34,121 nucleotides of DNA from Nemertoderma westbladi (Eukaryota > Xenacoelomorpha > Nemertodermatida > Nemertodermatidae): contig JAUCBJ010001649.1 of the NCBI GenBank assembly GCA_032718475.1, positions 1 to 34,121 of the forward strand. Direction: 5' to 3'. Each line of letters opens with the position of its first letter. Position 1 is the stretch's first letter. A program made the translations under genes and the position numbers. Below are positions 1 through 11,457 of this stretch, piece after piece. The notes beneath the pieces are model-generated. The model did not search any database. It worked only from the letters and a program-made list of their open reading frames with translations, and was not told the DNA's origin.

Positions 1-2397
1 AATAAAACTAGTGTGCATGCATAGTAAACAAACGTACTGTAGTATGGTACTATTATACTGAAAGTAGTGTATAAAATATACTAAAAGTATAGTGTACTGT
101 GAATACTATAAAGGTAATATGAGTAAAATATAAATGACCCCATGGTAACCGTACATATTGACTTGTAAATGACAACTTTTTAATTCAATTATTGTTTTCC
201 TACATGTAGCTGCTATCTATCCTGAGGTAACCATATCAATCTTAGTATTAAAATCTACCAGAAAGGTAAACATGTCATCATGGGGTCATTTGATAATAAT
301 ATTAATAACAACAAAATATAACAGTATGTCTCCTTTACAATGCATTATAGTACAGCATATCACACAAAAATAACTCCAGCTTAATCTAGACTTGTAAACC
401 TTACCAAAGGCCGGGATTTTATATTTAATATTATTTTAAATCAGTATTTTTTATTGGAGTTATAATTACTATAAGATAAAGTAAAGGAGACTATCATATA
501 AAACTGTTACACAACACGGCGGCTACCAGATCATAATAATTGGTATATTAATTAGCAGGGTGAGTGGATTATAATATATACGATATTTCTAAAAGTATAC
601 CGTATTGGTACCGGTACCGAAGGCTCCTTTCGATAGCTGCTACCCGAGAGTAATAAGGGTGGGCGCTACTCCTATCCATTTTACTCCCAGCTATTCGTAA
701 AACACGGTACCTACTTACGCAACACGGCTATATTAACAGACCAAACATTTGATAATACAATATTAACTAGGCCAATGTGAGTGCGTAAATAGGATACGGT
801 ATTAAAAATGAGATTATTAAATACTATTATTAAATATTATAAAATTATATAGCGTATATTGGTAGCGATAATTAAAGGAATATGGCGTAAGGCGTAATAT
901 TATAAATGTACTGTTTTACAGCACATAACTTAAATAATTAAAATAAACAATAAATTAATATTAGATTTTAGGTTTATGGAAAAATAGTACGTACTTTTCG
1001 TTCTAAAGACATGAAATTTGAATATCAAGCGATTTTTAGAATTAGGATAACCATTGCGTTCGACGAATTTTTAAATTAATTTGACAAAAGTGTGCCATAT
1101 TTTTATATTTGTAATCCAAAGCCAAAGAATCATTAGATCACAGTTAGTTTAGTAAATAGTTAGTTTAGTAAATAGTCAGTAAGTATAATTGATAACAATT
1201 GAACGTGAACGACTGAGTGTAGAGTGAACTCTAAAAAAATAGTTGAACTCAAAAAAAATAGTAAAATTATAACAAATATGGCAGCAGATTTTAATATGAA
1301 ATATATAGAGGCGCCTGCGTTGCATGAGTCCCCAGCTGGTACGAATAAAAACAATGCGTAATAAGTTTGGTGTACATGTTGAGATAAAGGACATAAAATA
1401 ATAGAGATAAAAGTTAATAACAGACAGAGGCAAATGTCTGATTTACAGGGAGTGCCAAAATAAAGTTACTGTTTTATTTTCACAATTTTGGAGACTAAAA
1501 CCAAAACGAAAATTCAAACTTTGATGTCAAATTTACGTCCATAAAAATAGAGTGATACATTTTTCAGACCCAATAACAGTCTAAGCCAAGGAACAATATT
1601 ATAAAACAATTCCCGAGGCGGGAAAATTCCTACCTGAAAAGAATTGAAAAAATATTATATCCTTGAAAAAGACTGTCTTTATAAAGCAACATACTAACTA
1701 GACTCTATGAGGGGGGTTATCCATATTAAATTATACACCAAACTTATTAATTGCAAAGATATAATATAAATGAACTATTCTAGATAATTAAATAAAAAAT
1801 CTGTGATGGGACTACGTCAATGTAATAGCCCCCAATCACCCCTGACAGCCATCACTATACAATATGTTACCAATTCGCCACCAATTTTATATATTTTGAC
1901 TCATTAAATTCAATCTAGAATGTAGATAATATACAAAAGCATATGTTTTTATTCGTAACAGATTGAACGCTGTAATGTTCGGATTAGAGGAGAAACATGT
2001 GGCAATTCTAAAAAAGGGTGGAGTGAATTTTTTTTTTTGAAATTGATATATCTGAATAGAAAACAAATAAATAGAGTGATTCAGTTGTGATTCAAACCGA
2101 AAGAGTTTGCTTTTTTCATAGGCTACATGTGATAGTGATCTAGTAGTAAACAAATGATTATATCGTTTTTAACTCAAGTTTAATAACTTTGAAAATGAAA
2201 AAATGAAAATTATAAAAGAGTGGAAGATCACCCATGGTGGTAAACTTTTTTTAGGCATTCCCTGTTTTAGTGTAAGCCTAAAAGATTCTCCCATTCAATG
2301 TGAGTAGTTCATAATTATTTATTTTTTGTAAATATGTTACATATTTATTGCAAGTCAAATTTAAATTGCATTGAGCACGGATAAAAAGTGATACAAT
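1..2397. other. AT-rich non-coding stretch, no gene recognised
   Basis: I find no ORF here with a recognisable domain; the longest open frames (60-90 codons, around 1160-1433 and 1887-2153) are low-complexity and unlike known proteins. Visible structure is limited to a 12 bp perfect palindrome GGTACCGGTACC at 607-618, a near-perfect direct duplication of about 16 bp at 1144-1175 (unit resembling AGTTTAGTAAATAGTT), and several A or T homopolymers. The segment may contain the downstream flank or terminus of the Helentron-like element that follows, but I could not identify a terminus. Confidence 0.6.
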
Positions 2398-2400
2398 ACG

Positions 2401-2406
2401 TTTATT
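2401..2406 (-). promoter_or_regulatory. Candidate poly(A) signal for the replicase gene
   Basis: The plus strand reads TTTATT, so the minus strand has a canonical AATAAA hexamer about 92 nt downstream of the TAG stop of the replicase ORF at 2498. The distance is normal for a eukaryotic 3' UTR. In AT-rich DNA the hexamer can occur by chance, so this is only a positional inference. Confidence 0.35.
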
Positions 2407-2497
2407 TTTGCATCAATCGTGTGTTTTCTACTTTGTGCAATGAAAAATGGCAATTTTGGAAGCTAAATTACACTAAATTACACTCCACCCTACCTAC

Positions 2498-5400
2498 CTA
2501 CTGTGTTGTCATTTGCACAAGTGTAAGAGTGTCGAACAGTATGTGTAGTAGTGCGTCTTGTGCAAACTGCAGGACTTGGGAACTATTTAGACCATCGTGT
2601 AATGATGATGTAATATAGTTCCTCAAGACCTGCCTGTGTGTAATGTTTTGTGGGTGACGCCCCCCACCTGTAAATCCTGTAATATAAAATAGTACGTACC
2701 ACCTACCCAGAGACCTACAGTAATTAGATTGAACCACCCCCTCGGAATTGTGTTTGCGAAGCTGTTTTTTTAGGTTTTCAGCTTCGCCAATGTAAGTAGT
2801 ACCTGGTTCATCTATGGACTCAAGGCAGTAGACAAATCCCGTAGACGTGTTAGGGATCAGTCTACGATATGGAGGGATGGGGTTATCGGCCGCTAAGTTT
2901 ATTAAATTATCGCGTATGATGGGATCCTTTAGACAATCCCTTTTGTCAATAATGCGGTTGGTGAGAACCGCATAACAAGACGGCACCTTCAATAAGGAAC
3001 GGATTGCCTTAAGGGTCTCATCAAAGTTTCCAACAAACATTAGGTCATCCAAAGTACGGACCCTGGATACCAAAACTAATAATTGTTCCTTGAGCCATAG
3101 ATTCCAAATGTTGTCCCCGTAGTGTTTTCTAGACTTAGGATTTGGTACAAAGCCTATCTGAGTAGCTACTTTGCCACATGTTTCTCCCATAACCCTGTAG
3201 TGAGTCATGGCCGTCACATGAAGTAGGGGCCACTGTTCTCGGTGGGCCTTTTGTTGGTGAATACCTACTTCAATGTCAACAGACACATGTCGACGTAAAG
3301 ATATCAGTGGATAGTGACTGATATTGTTTACGTCGATATGTGTCTCTTGTAGCGGTGCTAGACGGACCATGACTCGTTGTTCCTCCAATGGATCAGTGTC
3401 CACTGGAAGATCCTCAATTACCACCAATTGCCCCTGAGAAAAAGTATGCCCCCCAACTTTCCCATTGTATGTTAATCTCATGATCCCCCCTTTATGGATA
3501 AATAATTCCCTTTTTTCTAGAACATTTTTGGTTAGTGCGTTTGAAACCCTTGGTGATGCAGCCAGCCAGTTATTAATCCCACATTTCATACTATCCATGC
3601 TTGTGTATGTACCCCCCTCCACGCCTGTTTGAGATTTTAATTTTGTGAGGTAGATGTCAGTGGCATGCTCTTCGGCTCTGCGTGTTCCCAAAATTGAGGT
3701 GTACTCAGAAGGAACATCCTCCCACGTTGGTACGATGTGTCTCTCGCACCGTCTACGAAAGATGGAAATAACTGACTCAACCTCCTCGTCGTTCAGCGAC
3801 GGACGTCTCAGTAACTCGAGCAAGTCACGGAGGTCCGAGTCACTTGCTGAACGAACGTATTGGTTGAGTCTTGCTATCCTGAAGGTGGTCATAAAGTGGG
3901 GTGACAGCCAGATGGGAAGTCCCGATATAGGTGGCAACTGTGCAGGGTCGCCGCTGGCGATTAGCAGAGTGCCACCGAACGGAACATCCACATCCTTGAC
4001 CTTTCGGAGGACGTGATCTAGTACGGCAAAATCTTCTGCACTAAACAGGCCGATTTCGTCGACTAGAATCACGTCCACACGCTGCAGGACTGCCATCCCC
4101 ACTTTACTCCTCGCTAGGTTAAGCAGGCTTTCCTCGGCTAACCTGCCTACTAGCTTTTTACCAGCAGCAGTTCCATAGCGCCCCAAACTAAGGAACCGGT
4201 GGTAATGGATTCCACCTAAGACGCGGGATCTCCGGCTGGTGAGGGAAATAAGGGCAACTTTTAAATTCCGGGCTAAGGCATGTGCGCCTGCTGTCAGGAG
4301 TACGTGAGTCTTCCCTGTCCCCGGAGCGCCTACAATAACCGGAGATTCAACAAATCGTGTTGTTGGATCTTTGAGTTTGTCGATAGATTGTTTACAAAGA
4401 TCTAAACAAGCTCGTTGTTCCAATACTGAAGCTTCATTTTGTAATGGACATTGATTTATGACTGCTTCCCAGTCCTGTGGTAAAATGTTACCTGAAACTT
4501 GGCATAAGTTATCATCAGGGAGGTTATAAACCCCCTGTTCCCTGAAACCCTTGATTAAGTTGGAATGACGAGTAAATTCCTGACTTGCCAGGTCAGCTTC
4601 AGCTTCAGCTTGGAACAACGATTCCAACACCAAAGGCATGTTGGTATATTTCAGACCTTCCCCAGCCAAAAAGTGTTTAAGCGTGAAATTTGACATATTG
4701 AATAATTTTTCAAATTGTCTTGTGCTTATGGCTTTGTGCTGCAACTGTTTCATGACGTAATCATGACGGATTTTGAGGGATTCAGCTTCCGTCACATTAC
4801 GCCAATCACCAACAAGTTTAGCACGCTGGAAACTTTCCAACAAATTTTGACAGGAATACAAATCAATTTCATTTGTAAAATGCCCCATTGATAAAAGGAG
4901 ATGTATTATAAATTTTTCGGTCTGAAATGGTGAAACATCTTTATAAACAATCACAACGGGCTTTGTAGATGCCAAATCGACAAAACGTTTCACGTACTCA
5001 ACCCGTTGATTTAGAATTGGTCTGAAGACCTCCGATAAAAGTTCCCCAGCCAAAGGCTCCCTCCGCGAAATTTCATTTAAAAAACTGACAGCAGCCTCAA
5101 CACCAGAAGCCCGAACTTTGACTCGCTGCCCTGTTCCATCAACCCACGGACACTTACCGAGTTCCAGTGGCATAGTGTAGTCGCCACGAAAGGGTTCCAA
5201 TTCAAAACACTTGTGGTAGATACCCAAACCGTCGAATACCCGTAGCTCTGGGGGTCGGAGATTAAATTTTGTTATGGGATCGGCGCGGTAATTACTGGTT
5301 ATGTATTCACCGATGAGCAGAACTTGAGACTCGGTGAATTGCCGATCAGCTGGAAGACCAACACGTTTACTCACCGGAATCAAGGTCTGCCCATCGGCGG

Positions 5401-8400
5401 CCAGTAGTTTGTTGGATTTCTGATCTGGATTTGGGTGGCAGATGCCAGTACGGTAACCTGGGGCTAGTGTGGATATATGTTTAAATTCTACGTTGGTGTT
5501 TACGTATTCTAGCCCCAGGCTGTGCCACATTACCTCGAATTGCGTGATGTTTCGTGACGTGAAGACCCGGTTTACCCCTCCCTTCTTTTGATCTGCCATC
5601 TTCGCCCCAGTAATTTTTTCATGAACTAGGGGTAGCACTTCAGCAGCAACCTTGTCTTTTTGAACCGCTGACTCATTGAAGAGAACCTTGGCTCTCTCCT
5701 CTTTGCCAGCGGCATATTTTAGAAGATAACTAACCTTAAATCGGTTATCACACATTAAAACATTGGTGCACGAGCGGGTAAAAGTGAATAGCCGTGGGAC
5801 TGTTGGAACAAAAAATTCGTCATTAACAGCGGGGTAATGGTGCTTTCCAGCCCGGAAGGAATCACAAAGGACAGTTTGTCCTTCATCACCCGTTGTTGTT
5901 AGTCCAAGATCCTTAAAAATATTCATGGTCTCTTCAGAATATAAATTTTGTCGTTCTACAAATTTAGCTTCCCCACTTTCTGGATATTTCGTATAGCGGC
6001 AAAATGACTTTCCGTTATCGGTGGTGCTCTTTTGACATTTTCGATGATCCTTTTTGCAATTATGAGTTTGTAAGAATTGTAATTCGTCCAAAAATGTGCC
6101 AAAATCGTAAAAATCCTTAACTAGCCCATCCCGCTCTAATGTCTGAAAATCTGTATTAAATTCCTCATGAAATAAGCTCTTGGACTGGCAACAAATACGG
6201 CTTAATGTTTTGTTTGTACTTTCAGGGTATAAACTAAGGCCACAATGTATATGTGGTTTGTTACCAAGGGCATTTTGACCCTGAAATTCGAAACGCCACC
6301 AAATAAATTGAATCGGGCCACAAGGTTGCTGCGGGCTGAGTTCGACCCATTTCATAAGGTAGTTCGCTGAACGATGCCACGCCCGGGCTAGTATCACTGC
6401 GTAGGCTTGAATTAATTCCATTTCCGAATTAGCTGAAACTTGGTATACATTTTTTGCAGCGCGATAAATGGGTGCTACCCCTGGTGTGTGGGAGTCATTG
6501 CAGGTGGCCGTGAGAAATAAATCCCAATCTTTTTCCCCGATTAGTGCTGACAGTTCATTTACCCTCCTCCTGCTCTCATTTTCATCAAATTTTAATTTGT
6601 TCTCCTCAAAAGTGAATTTGTTTTGGCCCTCATTTAAAAATTCCAGCCCCCTTTTGAATACCATTGTTGCCGAATTCTGGTTTAGCTGCTTATTAAGCTT
6701 TAAATCTAAGAAGAAACCTTGGCATTGTTTATTTTGAGCGGTGTGGAGATCCATGTCCCGAAGTTTTATTAAACAATGGTCCTGCAATGATGCGTAACCA
6801 CGAGGTTTCGTATTCCTACCCGAAAATAAAATAGATGGCATGGCCCCCGTAGCTGAACTTGACATATCGCAATGCCAAAAGATCCGCGGATACAATATGG
6901 CTTCCGGGTACAACAACGGCACAGAACCACTGGCACAAATCGAGGTAATGTAATACATTAATTTATTAAAAGTATTAAAAGAGTAGGGAGAAACCCGTCG
7001 ACGCAGTACACCTACTCCCTCATTCAACAAAACATGGAGCTTGGTAGAATCATTACAATCATAGACAGGAATCTGATCACAACGGGCATATAAAGTATCC
7101 CTGTCATCAGCTTCCTCTATGTCCAGTTCATCATATGTCCCAAGCACCAACCTGTCGTCCACAGTATTATCATCATTGGGTTCATCCTCAGAATCAGACG
7201 ACATAAAGCACGCCAACGGATCCTCCCTACCCCCATCCTCAACGTCTGTGTCTGTGTCAGAGTCGTTAACCGCACCCCCCAGAGCTACTCTAGGAATTTG
7301 CCCCACCCGACAATTCCGTATAAGACGAGTTTCAATATTTTCCACACGTGTTTCGATGGGTTTCTTTCGAAGTTCAACACCATGACGTTGGCAAACGGCA
7401 GTTGAACAGTGGATGCCGGAGCTTCCCCCGAATGGACAGCGCCATTTTGATGACTTTTTGTTACATCCAACTATCGCACACGGTACCATGTGGGCATCCT
7501 TTCCTTGGATGAGTAACATCTCAATGTGGTCCCCGCAATACATTTTTTCTTGACCAGCAAATAGTTTTAATTGGCTGGCCTGGTCGAGTTGGACTGGGAT
7601 TTTGCGAACAAAAATGGCAAAACTAAAACATTTGAAGATAGCATTGTGTCTGACATCTAACTCAGTACCTACCCTTTTCCCATTCCTATTCCAAAATTGA
7701 AATTGAGGCCCCCATCTAAAAATGATACCATTCTTGCCTCCCACCAACTGTAAGTAGTATTGCCCATTATCAAATTGTACCTCCTCTACTTGCGTAGTTG
7801 TGACCCCACGAGATTCCGTACTAAAGATCTCAATATTCCCCCCCATCGGTGCATTTAAATTTTCCCGGCATGAAACACCCTCAAAATTACATAATAAAGA
7901 CCTGGCCTTCTGGAACACCCCGTAAGTACTCGGTACATGTAGTTCTGTAAGTGTGTTCTGTATGATCCTGTCCGTCTTAGAACTCAGTTTGTGTCGTGCA
8001 GATGTATGTATGTCGTCAGAAACGTCCTTGAGTAAAGCTCTAGAGACTGAGTTGGTGTCAACTATAGCCTCTAGAGCTCTGTGTGTCGGCGGGGAATGAC
8101 ATAGTACCCTAACTAGAGTTCCTAACAGTGAGTCATCTGTAGTCGTGTCTGTAAATGGCTCAGATCCATACATGTCATTAGGATGAGCCAGTGGCAAACT
8201 GTAGTCAGTGTATTGGTCCCAGCCCCTGTCCCGTTTAGTGTAATTTTGCCACTGGAATAGAGCCTCGTCTGATGGTACTGTAGTCGCCCCCCGTATGCAG
8301 TCGTCAACGTCGTCAGTGTCGTACCTGTAACTCCCGTCCTCTGTCATGGCGTTCACATAGTCCGGTCCGAATTTCTCACGGTTGAGAGTGCACTGGAGAA

Positions 8401-10231
8401 TATCGGGTCTGTTCTCTAGAACGAGACGTTCCGACTTCCCCAGACGCTCATCAACCGCGTGACAATCCGGGTCCGGAACTAGTGAACATGTCGATATTCC
8501 GTGATACCCCCCTACCCCCTTCAGTACATCGTTACTCCAATTAAATTTTCCCTTTTGTCCCCCCCGTACAAAGTGTGGTACTACAGTCGCTGGTGCCAGT
8601 CTGTCTAAGTATTGTAAGCCTATGTCATTCCCGGGGTGTCTCGGTGTGTGTATGTACGTGTGTGTTGCGTCAGTATGGTGTTCACAGAAGGCCACACAGA
8701 GACCCTGTTTAGCAGTTATAACCAGTGAAGGTCTCACGCACCAATCTAGGTGTTGACTGTCGCGTGGCCAATCTGGTCGAATACCCCTCGCCTTGTATTT
8801 ATTGGCCCTAAACCCATTGAATCCAGGAACCCACTTGTGGAGGAAATTGTGGAATGGTTGAACATTACAGCGTTCAATGAACTCATGACAACCCAGGGGA
8901 CATTTGACCACCGGATATGGATAGGAATTTAGTGCATTGACCATCGAACCGTCCATTAATGTACCCATTTTCCGTAAAAACCATTCCCGCTCCAATGTTA
9001 TATCCCTAAAAATTGCCCTATCACCCAAATGTTCCTGCACCTCCTTTGAAAATTGATCCATGACCCCCCACCAAGATTCCCTTAAACTTTCCGGTATAAT
9101 TTTGTAAATCCCTCCATCCCTAGACGTTTTTAACAAATCCCACAGGTACGATGGCCAAGCATTAGCCCACTTTGGGTTACTACTACCTACACCTACACTA
9201 ATGTACCGCCTACATTCCCCACAAACTGTTATTGGCCCCCTCGTTCTGTTCCCCAGTTCCCCATACTTCCTATTTACACGTTCCCCATTATATACCCCCA
9301 AAGCAACCACCATCCCAGAAACACTAGCCCTCATGCAATTACTACACCTATCTACAACCTCCCCAGCATCCACTGCTCCTACAACCGTTACCTCTTCTAC
9401 TACATAAACCCTCCCATTGTCCCGTTCCACCCAGTTTGTATCTAAACCGATTTCCTCCCCTACATACGGTATGTACCCACGAAGTGTTTTGTTCCCTAAT
9501 TTGTACGCCCAATCCTGTTTAAATCCCGTATCGAATACGAACTCACTATTTGGTATACCCCTAGATACCGACTCCAAATCCCTTTGATTTAGCGCATCCC
9601 CAATATTATCCTGATTATATTCCCTATCTACACTACACGGCCTACCTATACCTACTGCTGTATCGGTACCACTACCAACCCTACCTACGGGTTCGCTATC
9701 CATATCCGAATCAAATACTCCCCAAGGTTCATCAGAATGGGGAACCATGGCGATATAATGCGCCTCGTCAGCTCGGTACCCCAGGTGTATTGTAACCCCC
9801 CCTGACCCTATTATAATTTCCCTCCCTGTTCCTGTATTTTGCTCCCATGAATGTATATAAAATGTGAACTCCAATGAATGCGACAAGGCGCGCAATATCG
9901 CATGGCTTCCCCATTCTGAACCGTAACGCAGTTCCTCTATATATTGATCGTACGTTTGATTGGTTCCTAATTCTAAAAATCCCCGATAATGAGGAAATTT
10001 TTGAAAAAAATCAGCCGCCGTGTTGCGCAACTCACCTACACTATATAGTTTACTGGTGGATAGGTAAATTGCAGTTAGAATTGAGGAGAACATGCAGTCT
10101 CCCCCACTCCCGCAGTCCAGTCTGGCAAGGCCCAGTGAGGAGGCCACCTCTTCGATGGTATGGTTAGTTTCTCTATATGAAACACTTGGGAGTTCGATGT
10201 TCCTTCTTGGTATCGAATCTGAAAAATACAT
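2498..10231 (-). CDS. Helentron/Helitron2-like Rep-helicase polyprotein with N-terminal OTU and C-terminal GIY-YIG-like domain
   Basis: A single uninterrupted 2577-residue ORF. Domains in order: OTU cysteine protease (about 35-165; GGDCMF with Cys46, and catalytic-type His158 in AHYIAM); Cys4 zinc ribbon (Cys296, 299, 337, 340); a second Cys/His-rich zone and an acidic Asp/Glu linker near residue 1000; HUH Rep with FLTATCND (about 1243), the metal-binding PHIHCGL (about 1328) and paired tyrosines in SYLLKYAAG (about 1503); PIF1-type superfamily 1 helicase with Walker A GAPGTGKTH (about 1969), Walker B ILVDEIGL (about 2056), GDPAQLPPI (about 2091) and LVSRVRTLDDL (about 2386); finally a GIY-YIG-like module from about 2460 (GFVYCL, then TYIGEAENLKKQLRKHN). 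In the known family Rep nicks and rejoins DNA in rolling-circle transposition and the helicase unwinds it. OTU without an AP-type endonuclease points to Helentron relatives rather than canonical Helitrons. The start ATG overlaps a TTTTTCAG acceptor-like site at 10219-10221, so the true N-terminus may come from an upstream exon. The intact frame suggests recent activity. Confidence 0.93.
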   Translation of the reverse strand: MYFSDSIPRRNIELPSVSYRETNHTIEEVASSLGLARLDCGSGGDCMFSSILTAIYLSTSKLYSVGELRNTAADFFQKFPHYRGFLELGTNQTYDQYIEELRYGSEWGSHAILRALSHSLEFTFYIHSWEQNTGTGREIIIGSGGVTIHLGYRADEAHYIAMVPHSDEPWGVFDSDMDSEPVGRVGSGTDTAVGIGRPCSVDREYNQDNIGDALNQRDLESVSRGIPNSEFVFDTGFKQDWAYKLGNKTLRGYIPYVGEEIGLDTNWVERDNGRVYVVEEVTVVGAVDAGEVVDRCSNCMRASVSGMVVALGVYNGERVNRKYGELGNRTRGPITVCGECRRYISVGVGSSNPKWANAWPSYLWDLLKTSRDGGIYKIIPESLRESWWGVMDQFSKEVQEHLGDRAIFRDITLEREWFLRKMGTLMDGSMVNALNSYPYPVVKCPLGCHEFIERCNVQPFHNFLHKWVPGFNGFRANKYKARGIRPDWPRDSQHLDWCVRPSLVITAKQGLCVAFCEHHTDATHTYIHTPRHPGNDIGLQYLDRLAPATVVPHFVRGGQKGKFNWSNDVLKGVGGYHGISTCSLVPDPDCHAVDERLGKSERLVLENRPDILQCTLNREKFGPDYVNAMTEDGSYRYDTDDVDDCIRGATTVPSDEALFQWQNYTKRDRGWDQYTDYSLPLAHPNDMYGSEPFTDTTTDDSLLGTLVRVLCHSPPTHRALEAIVDTNSVSRALLKDVSDDIHTSARHKLSSKTDRIIQNTLTELHVPSTYGVFQKARSLLCNFEGVSCRENLNAPMGGNIEIFSTESRGVTTTQVEEVQFDNGQYYLQLVGGKNGIIFRWGPQFQFWNRNGKRVGTELDVRHNAIFKCFSFAIFVRKIPVQLDQASQLKLFAGQEKMYCGDHIEMLLIQGKDAHMVPCAIVGCNKKSSKWRCPFGGSSGIHCSTAVCQRHGVELRKKPIETRVENIETRLIRNCRVGQIPRVALGGAVNDSDTDTDVEDGGREDPLACFMSSDSEDEPNDDNTVDDRLVLGTYDELDIEEADDRDTLYARCDQIPVYDCNDSTKLHVLLNEGVGVLRRRVSPYSFNTFNKLMYYITSICASGSVPLLYPEAILYPRIFWHCDMSSSATGAMPSILFSGRNTKPRGYASLQDHCLIKLRDMDLHTAQNKQCQGFFLDLKLNKQLNQNSATMVFKRGLEFLNEGQNKFTFEENKLKFDENESRRRVNELSALIGEKDWDLFLTATCNDSHTPGVAPIYRAAKNVYQVSANSEMELIQAYAVILARAWHRSANYLMKWVELSPQQPCGPIQFIWWRFEFQGQNALGNKPHIHCGLSLYPESTNKTLSRICCQSKSLFHEEFNTDFQTLERDGLVKDFYDFGTFLDELQFLQTHNCKKDHRKCQKSTTDNGKSFCRYTKYPESGEAKFVERQNLYSEETMNIFKDLGLTTTGDEGQTVLCDSFRAGKHHYPAVNDEFFVPTVPRLFTFTRSCTNVLMCDNRFKVSYLLKYAAGKEERAKVLFNESAVQKDKVAAEVLPLVHEKITGAKMADQKKGGVNRVFTSRNITQFEVMWHSLGLEYVNTNVEFKHISTLAPGYRTGICHPNPDQKSNKLLAADGQTLIPVSKRVGLPADRQFTESQVLLIGEYITSNYRADPITKFNLRPPELRVFDGLGIYHKCFELEPFRGDYTMPLELGKCPWVDGTGQRVKVRASGVEAAVSFLNEISRREPLAGELLSEVFRPILNQRVEYVKRFVDLASTKPVVIVYKDVSPFQTEKFIIHLLLSMGHFTNEIDLYSCQNLLESFQRAKLVGDWRNVTEAESLKIRHDYVMKQLQHKAISTRQFEKLFNMSNFTLKHFLAGEGLKYTNMPLVLESLFQAEAEADLASQEFTRHSNLIKGFREQGVYNLPDDNLCQVSGNILPQDWEAVINQCPLQNEASVLEQRACLDLCKQSIDKLKDPTTRFVESPVIVGAPGTGKTHVLLTAGAHALARNLKVALISLTSRRSRVLGGIHYHRFLSLGRYGTAAGKKLVGRLAEESLLNLARSKVGMAVLQRVDVILVDEIGLFSAEDFAVLDHVLRKVKDVDVPFGGTLLIASGDPAQLPPISGLPIWLSPHFMTTFRIARLNQYVRSASDSDLRDLLELLRRPSLNDEEVESVISIFRRRCERHIVPTWEDVPSEYTSILGTRRAEEHATDIYLTKLKSQTGVEGGTYTSMDSMKCGINNWLAASPRVSNALTKNVLEKRELFIHKGGIMRLTYNGKVGGHTFSQGQLVVIEDLPVDTDPLEEQRVMVRLAPLQETHIDVNNISHYPLISLRRHVSVDIEVGIHQQKAHREQWPLLHVTAMTHYRVMGETCGKVATQIGFVPNPKSRKHYGDNIWNLWLKEQLLVLVSRVRTLDDLMFVGNFDETLKAIRSLLKVPSCYAVLTNRIIDKRDCLKDPIIRDNLINLAADNPIPPYRRLIPNTSTGFVYCLESIDEPGTTYIGEAENLKKQLRKHNSEGVVQSNYCRSLGRWYVLFYITGFTGGGRHPQNITHRQVLRNYITSSLHDGLNSSQVLQFAQDALLHILFDTLTLVQMTTQ

Positions 10232-10313
10232 AACATAATAAAATCAATAGTTCGTTTCGGAAACATTTGAGGGTTCGTTCGATGTTGTTTCATGGGATCG
10301 AATCTGAAAAATA
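10180..10313 (-). repeat. Diverged tandem duplication of the splice-acceptor-like region at the replicase start
   Basis: Two related segments of about 50 bp lie at 10180-10228 and 10261-10313. On the minus strand both contain a pyrimidine tract ending TTTTTCAG followed by ATTCGAT. The inner copy overlaps the first codons of the replicase ORF; in the outer copy the corresponding frame is closed by a TGA after five codons. A third short match to GATCGAATCTGAAA is at 10865-10878. The arrangement fits a duplicated 3' splice site or 5' leader, but splicing is an inference. Confidence 0.55.
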
Positions 10314-11457
10314 AATAGAAATCTCTCAGAAAAAGCACAGAAGGAAAACTATCAATTAAATAAAAGTAATGCATGTCCTTCTATTAACGAATAAGATTTT
10401 TTGAATTCAAATAAAATTAAAAAATATAAAATAGTAACAAAAATGTAAAAGTGTTTAAAAATAGTGGATTAGAAAATACAGCATACTATACGTACAGTAA
10501 GGATTAGTTTTTCTTTATAGTGATTATTTTAGATTTATTAACGTGCATATATTATTTTTATTATAGTTTTGAAACATTATGCTTATTACTACAAAAAAAT
10601 AATATCAATACCGGCATTAACATACAGTAAATAAATTCTAAAAATCGTACTTTGAGTATATTATAATATATTTTAAGCTATTGGATGGAGAAAAACGAAA
10701 ATGATCCACCGTAGTAACATAATTAAGTAATCGGTCATGTCAAATAAACAGTAGTTAGTGTTATACCAATAATGCCATGCGTGACTGGTGAAGGTTAGTT
10801 AATCATACACATTTAATGCGAAACCACCACCAATAGAATATTAAAGTAATACATGCAAACACAAGATCGAATCTGAAAGTCGGAATACACAAGTCACCTA
10901 GGCCTTACCCCATTTACCCCATTTGTCACAGATTATACAATAGAAATCACTATACGAAGTACAGCTCTATAAAATATAAACTAATAAATTAAAGATATTT
11001 TTTTTAGTTATTACAGGTACTTCATTTTTAATTATTTTACTTTACTTCCAATGCCTTGGAAATTGCAAATTATATTCCTTTCATAATAGGCCGACTAGTT
11101 CCGCGTTTTCTCACTGAAACTTGTCTTTCTTATGGCACACCAACGAATATTTATAAGGCCTATCCTGTAGGCGTAGATGCATATATATTAAATATATACA
11201 GTTCAGTAAATAATTTATAAAATAACTAATATAATCCGATGAATATTAGTAATGGGAAGGCAAACAGAAAAGGGTTAGTTAGGAAAATACGGCTTAATAA
11301 AAGGGTTAGTTGTATGTAACCAATGCGTGTTAGTAGCAATACAACGGGATGATGTTTATAGTGGAGATACATAACTCAACAACCGGTATATGAACTGGAA
11401 ATGTACGAAGTATGAATGAATGAAGGAATGATAAATGGTGAGTGAATTAAATATCAT

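Noticed and set aside
2388-2618. Plus-strand 76-codon ORF overlapping the replicase 3' end
   Set aside because: Antisense shadow of the replicase and its 3' flank, with no recognisable motif.
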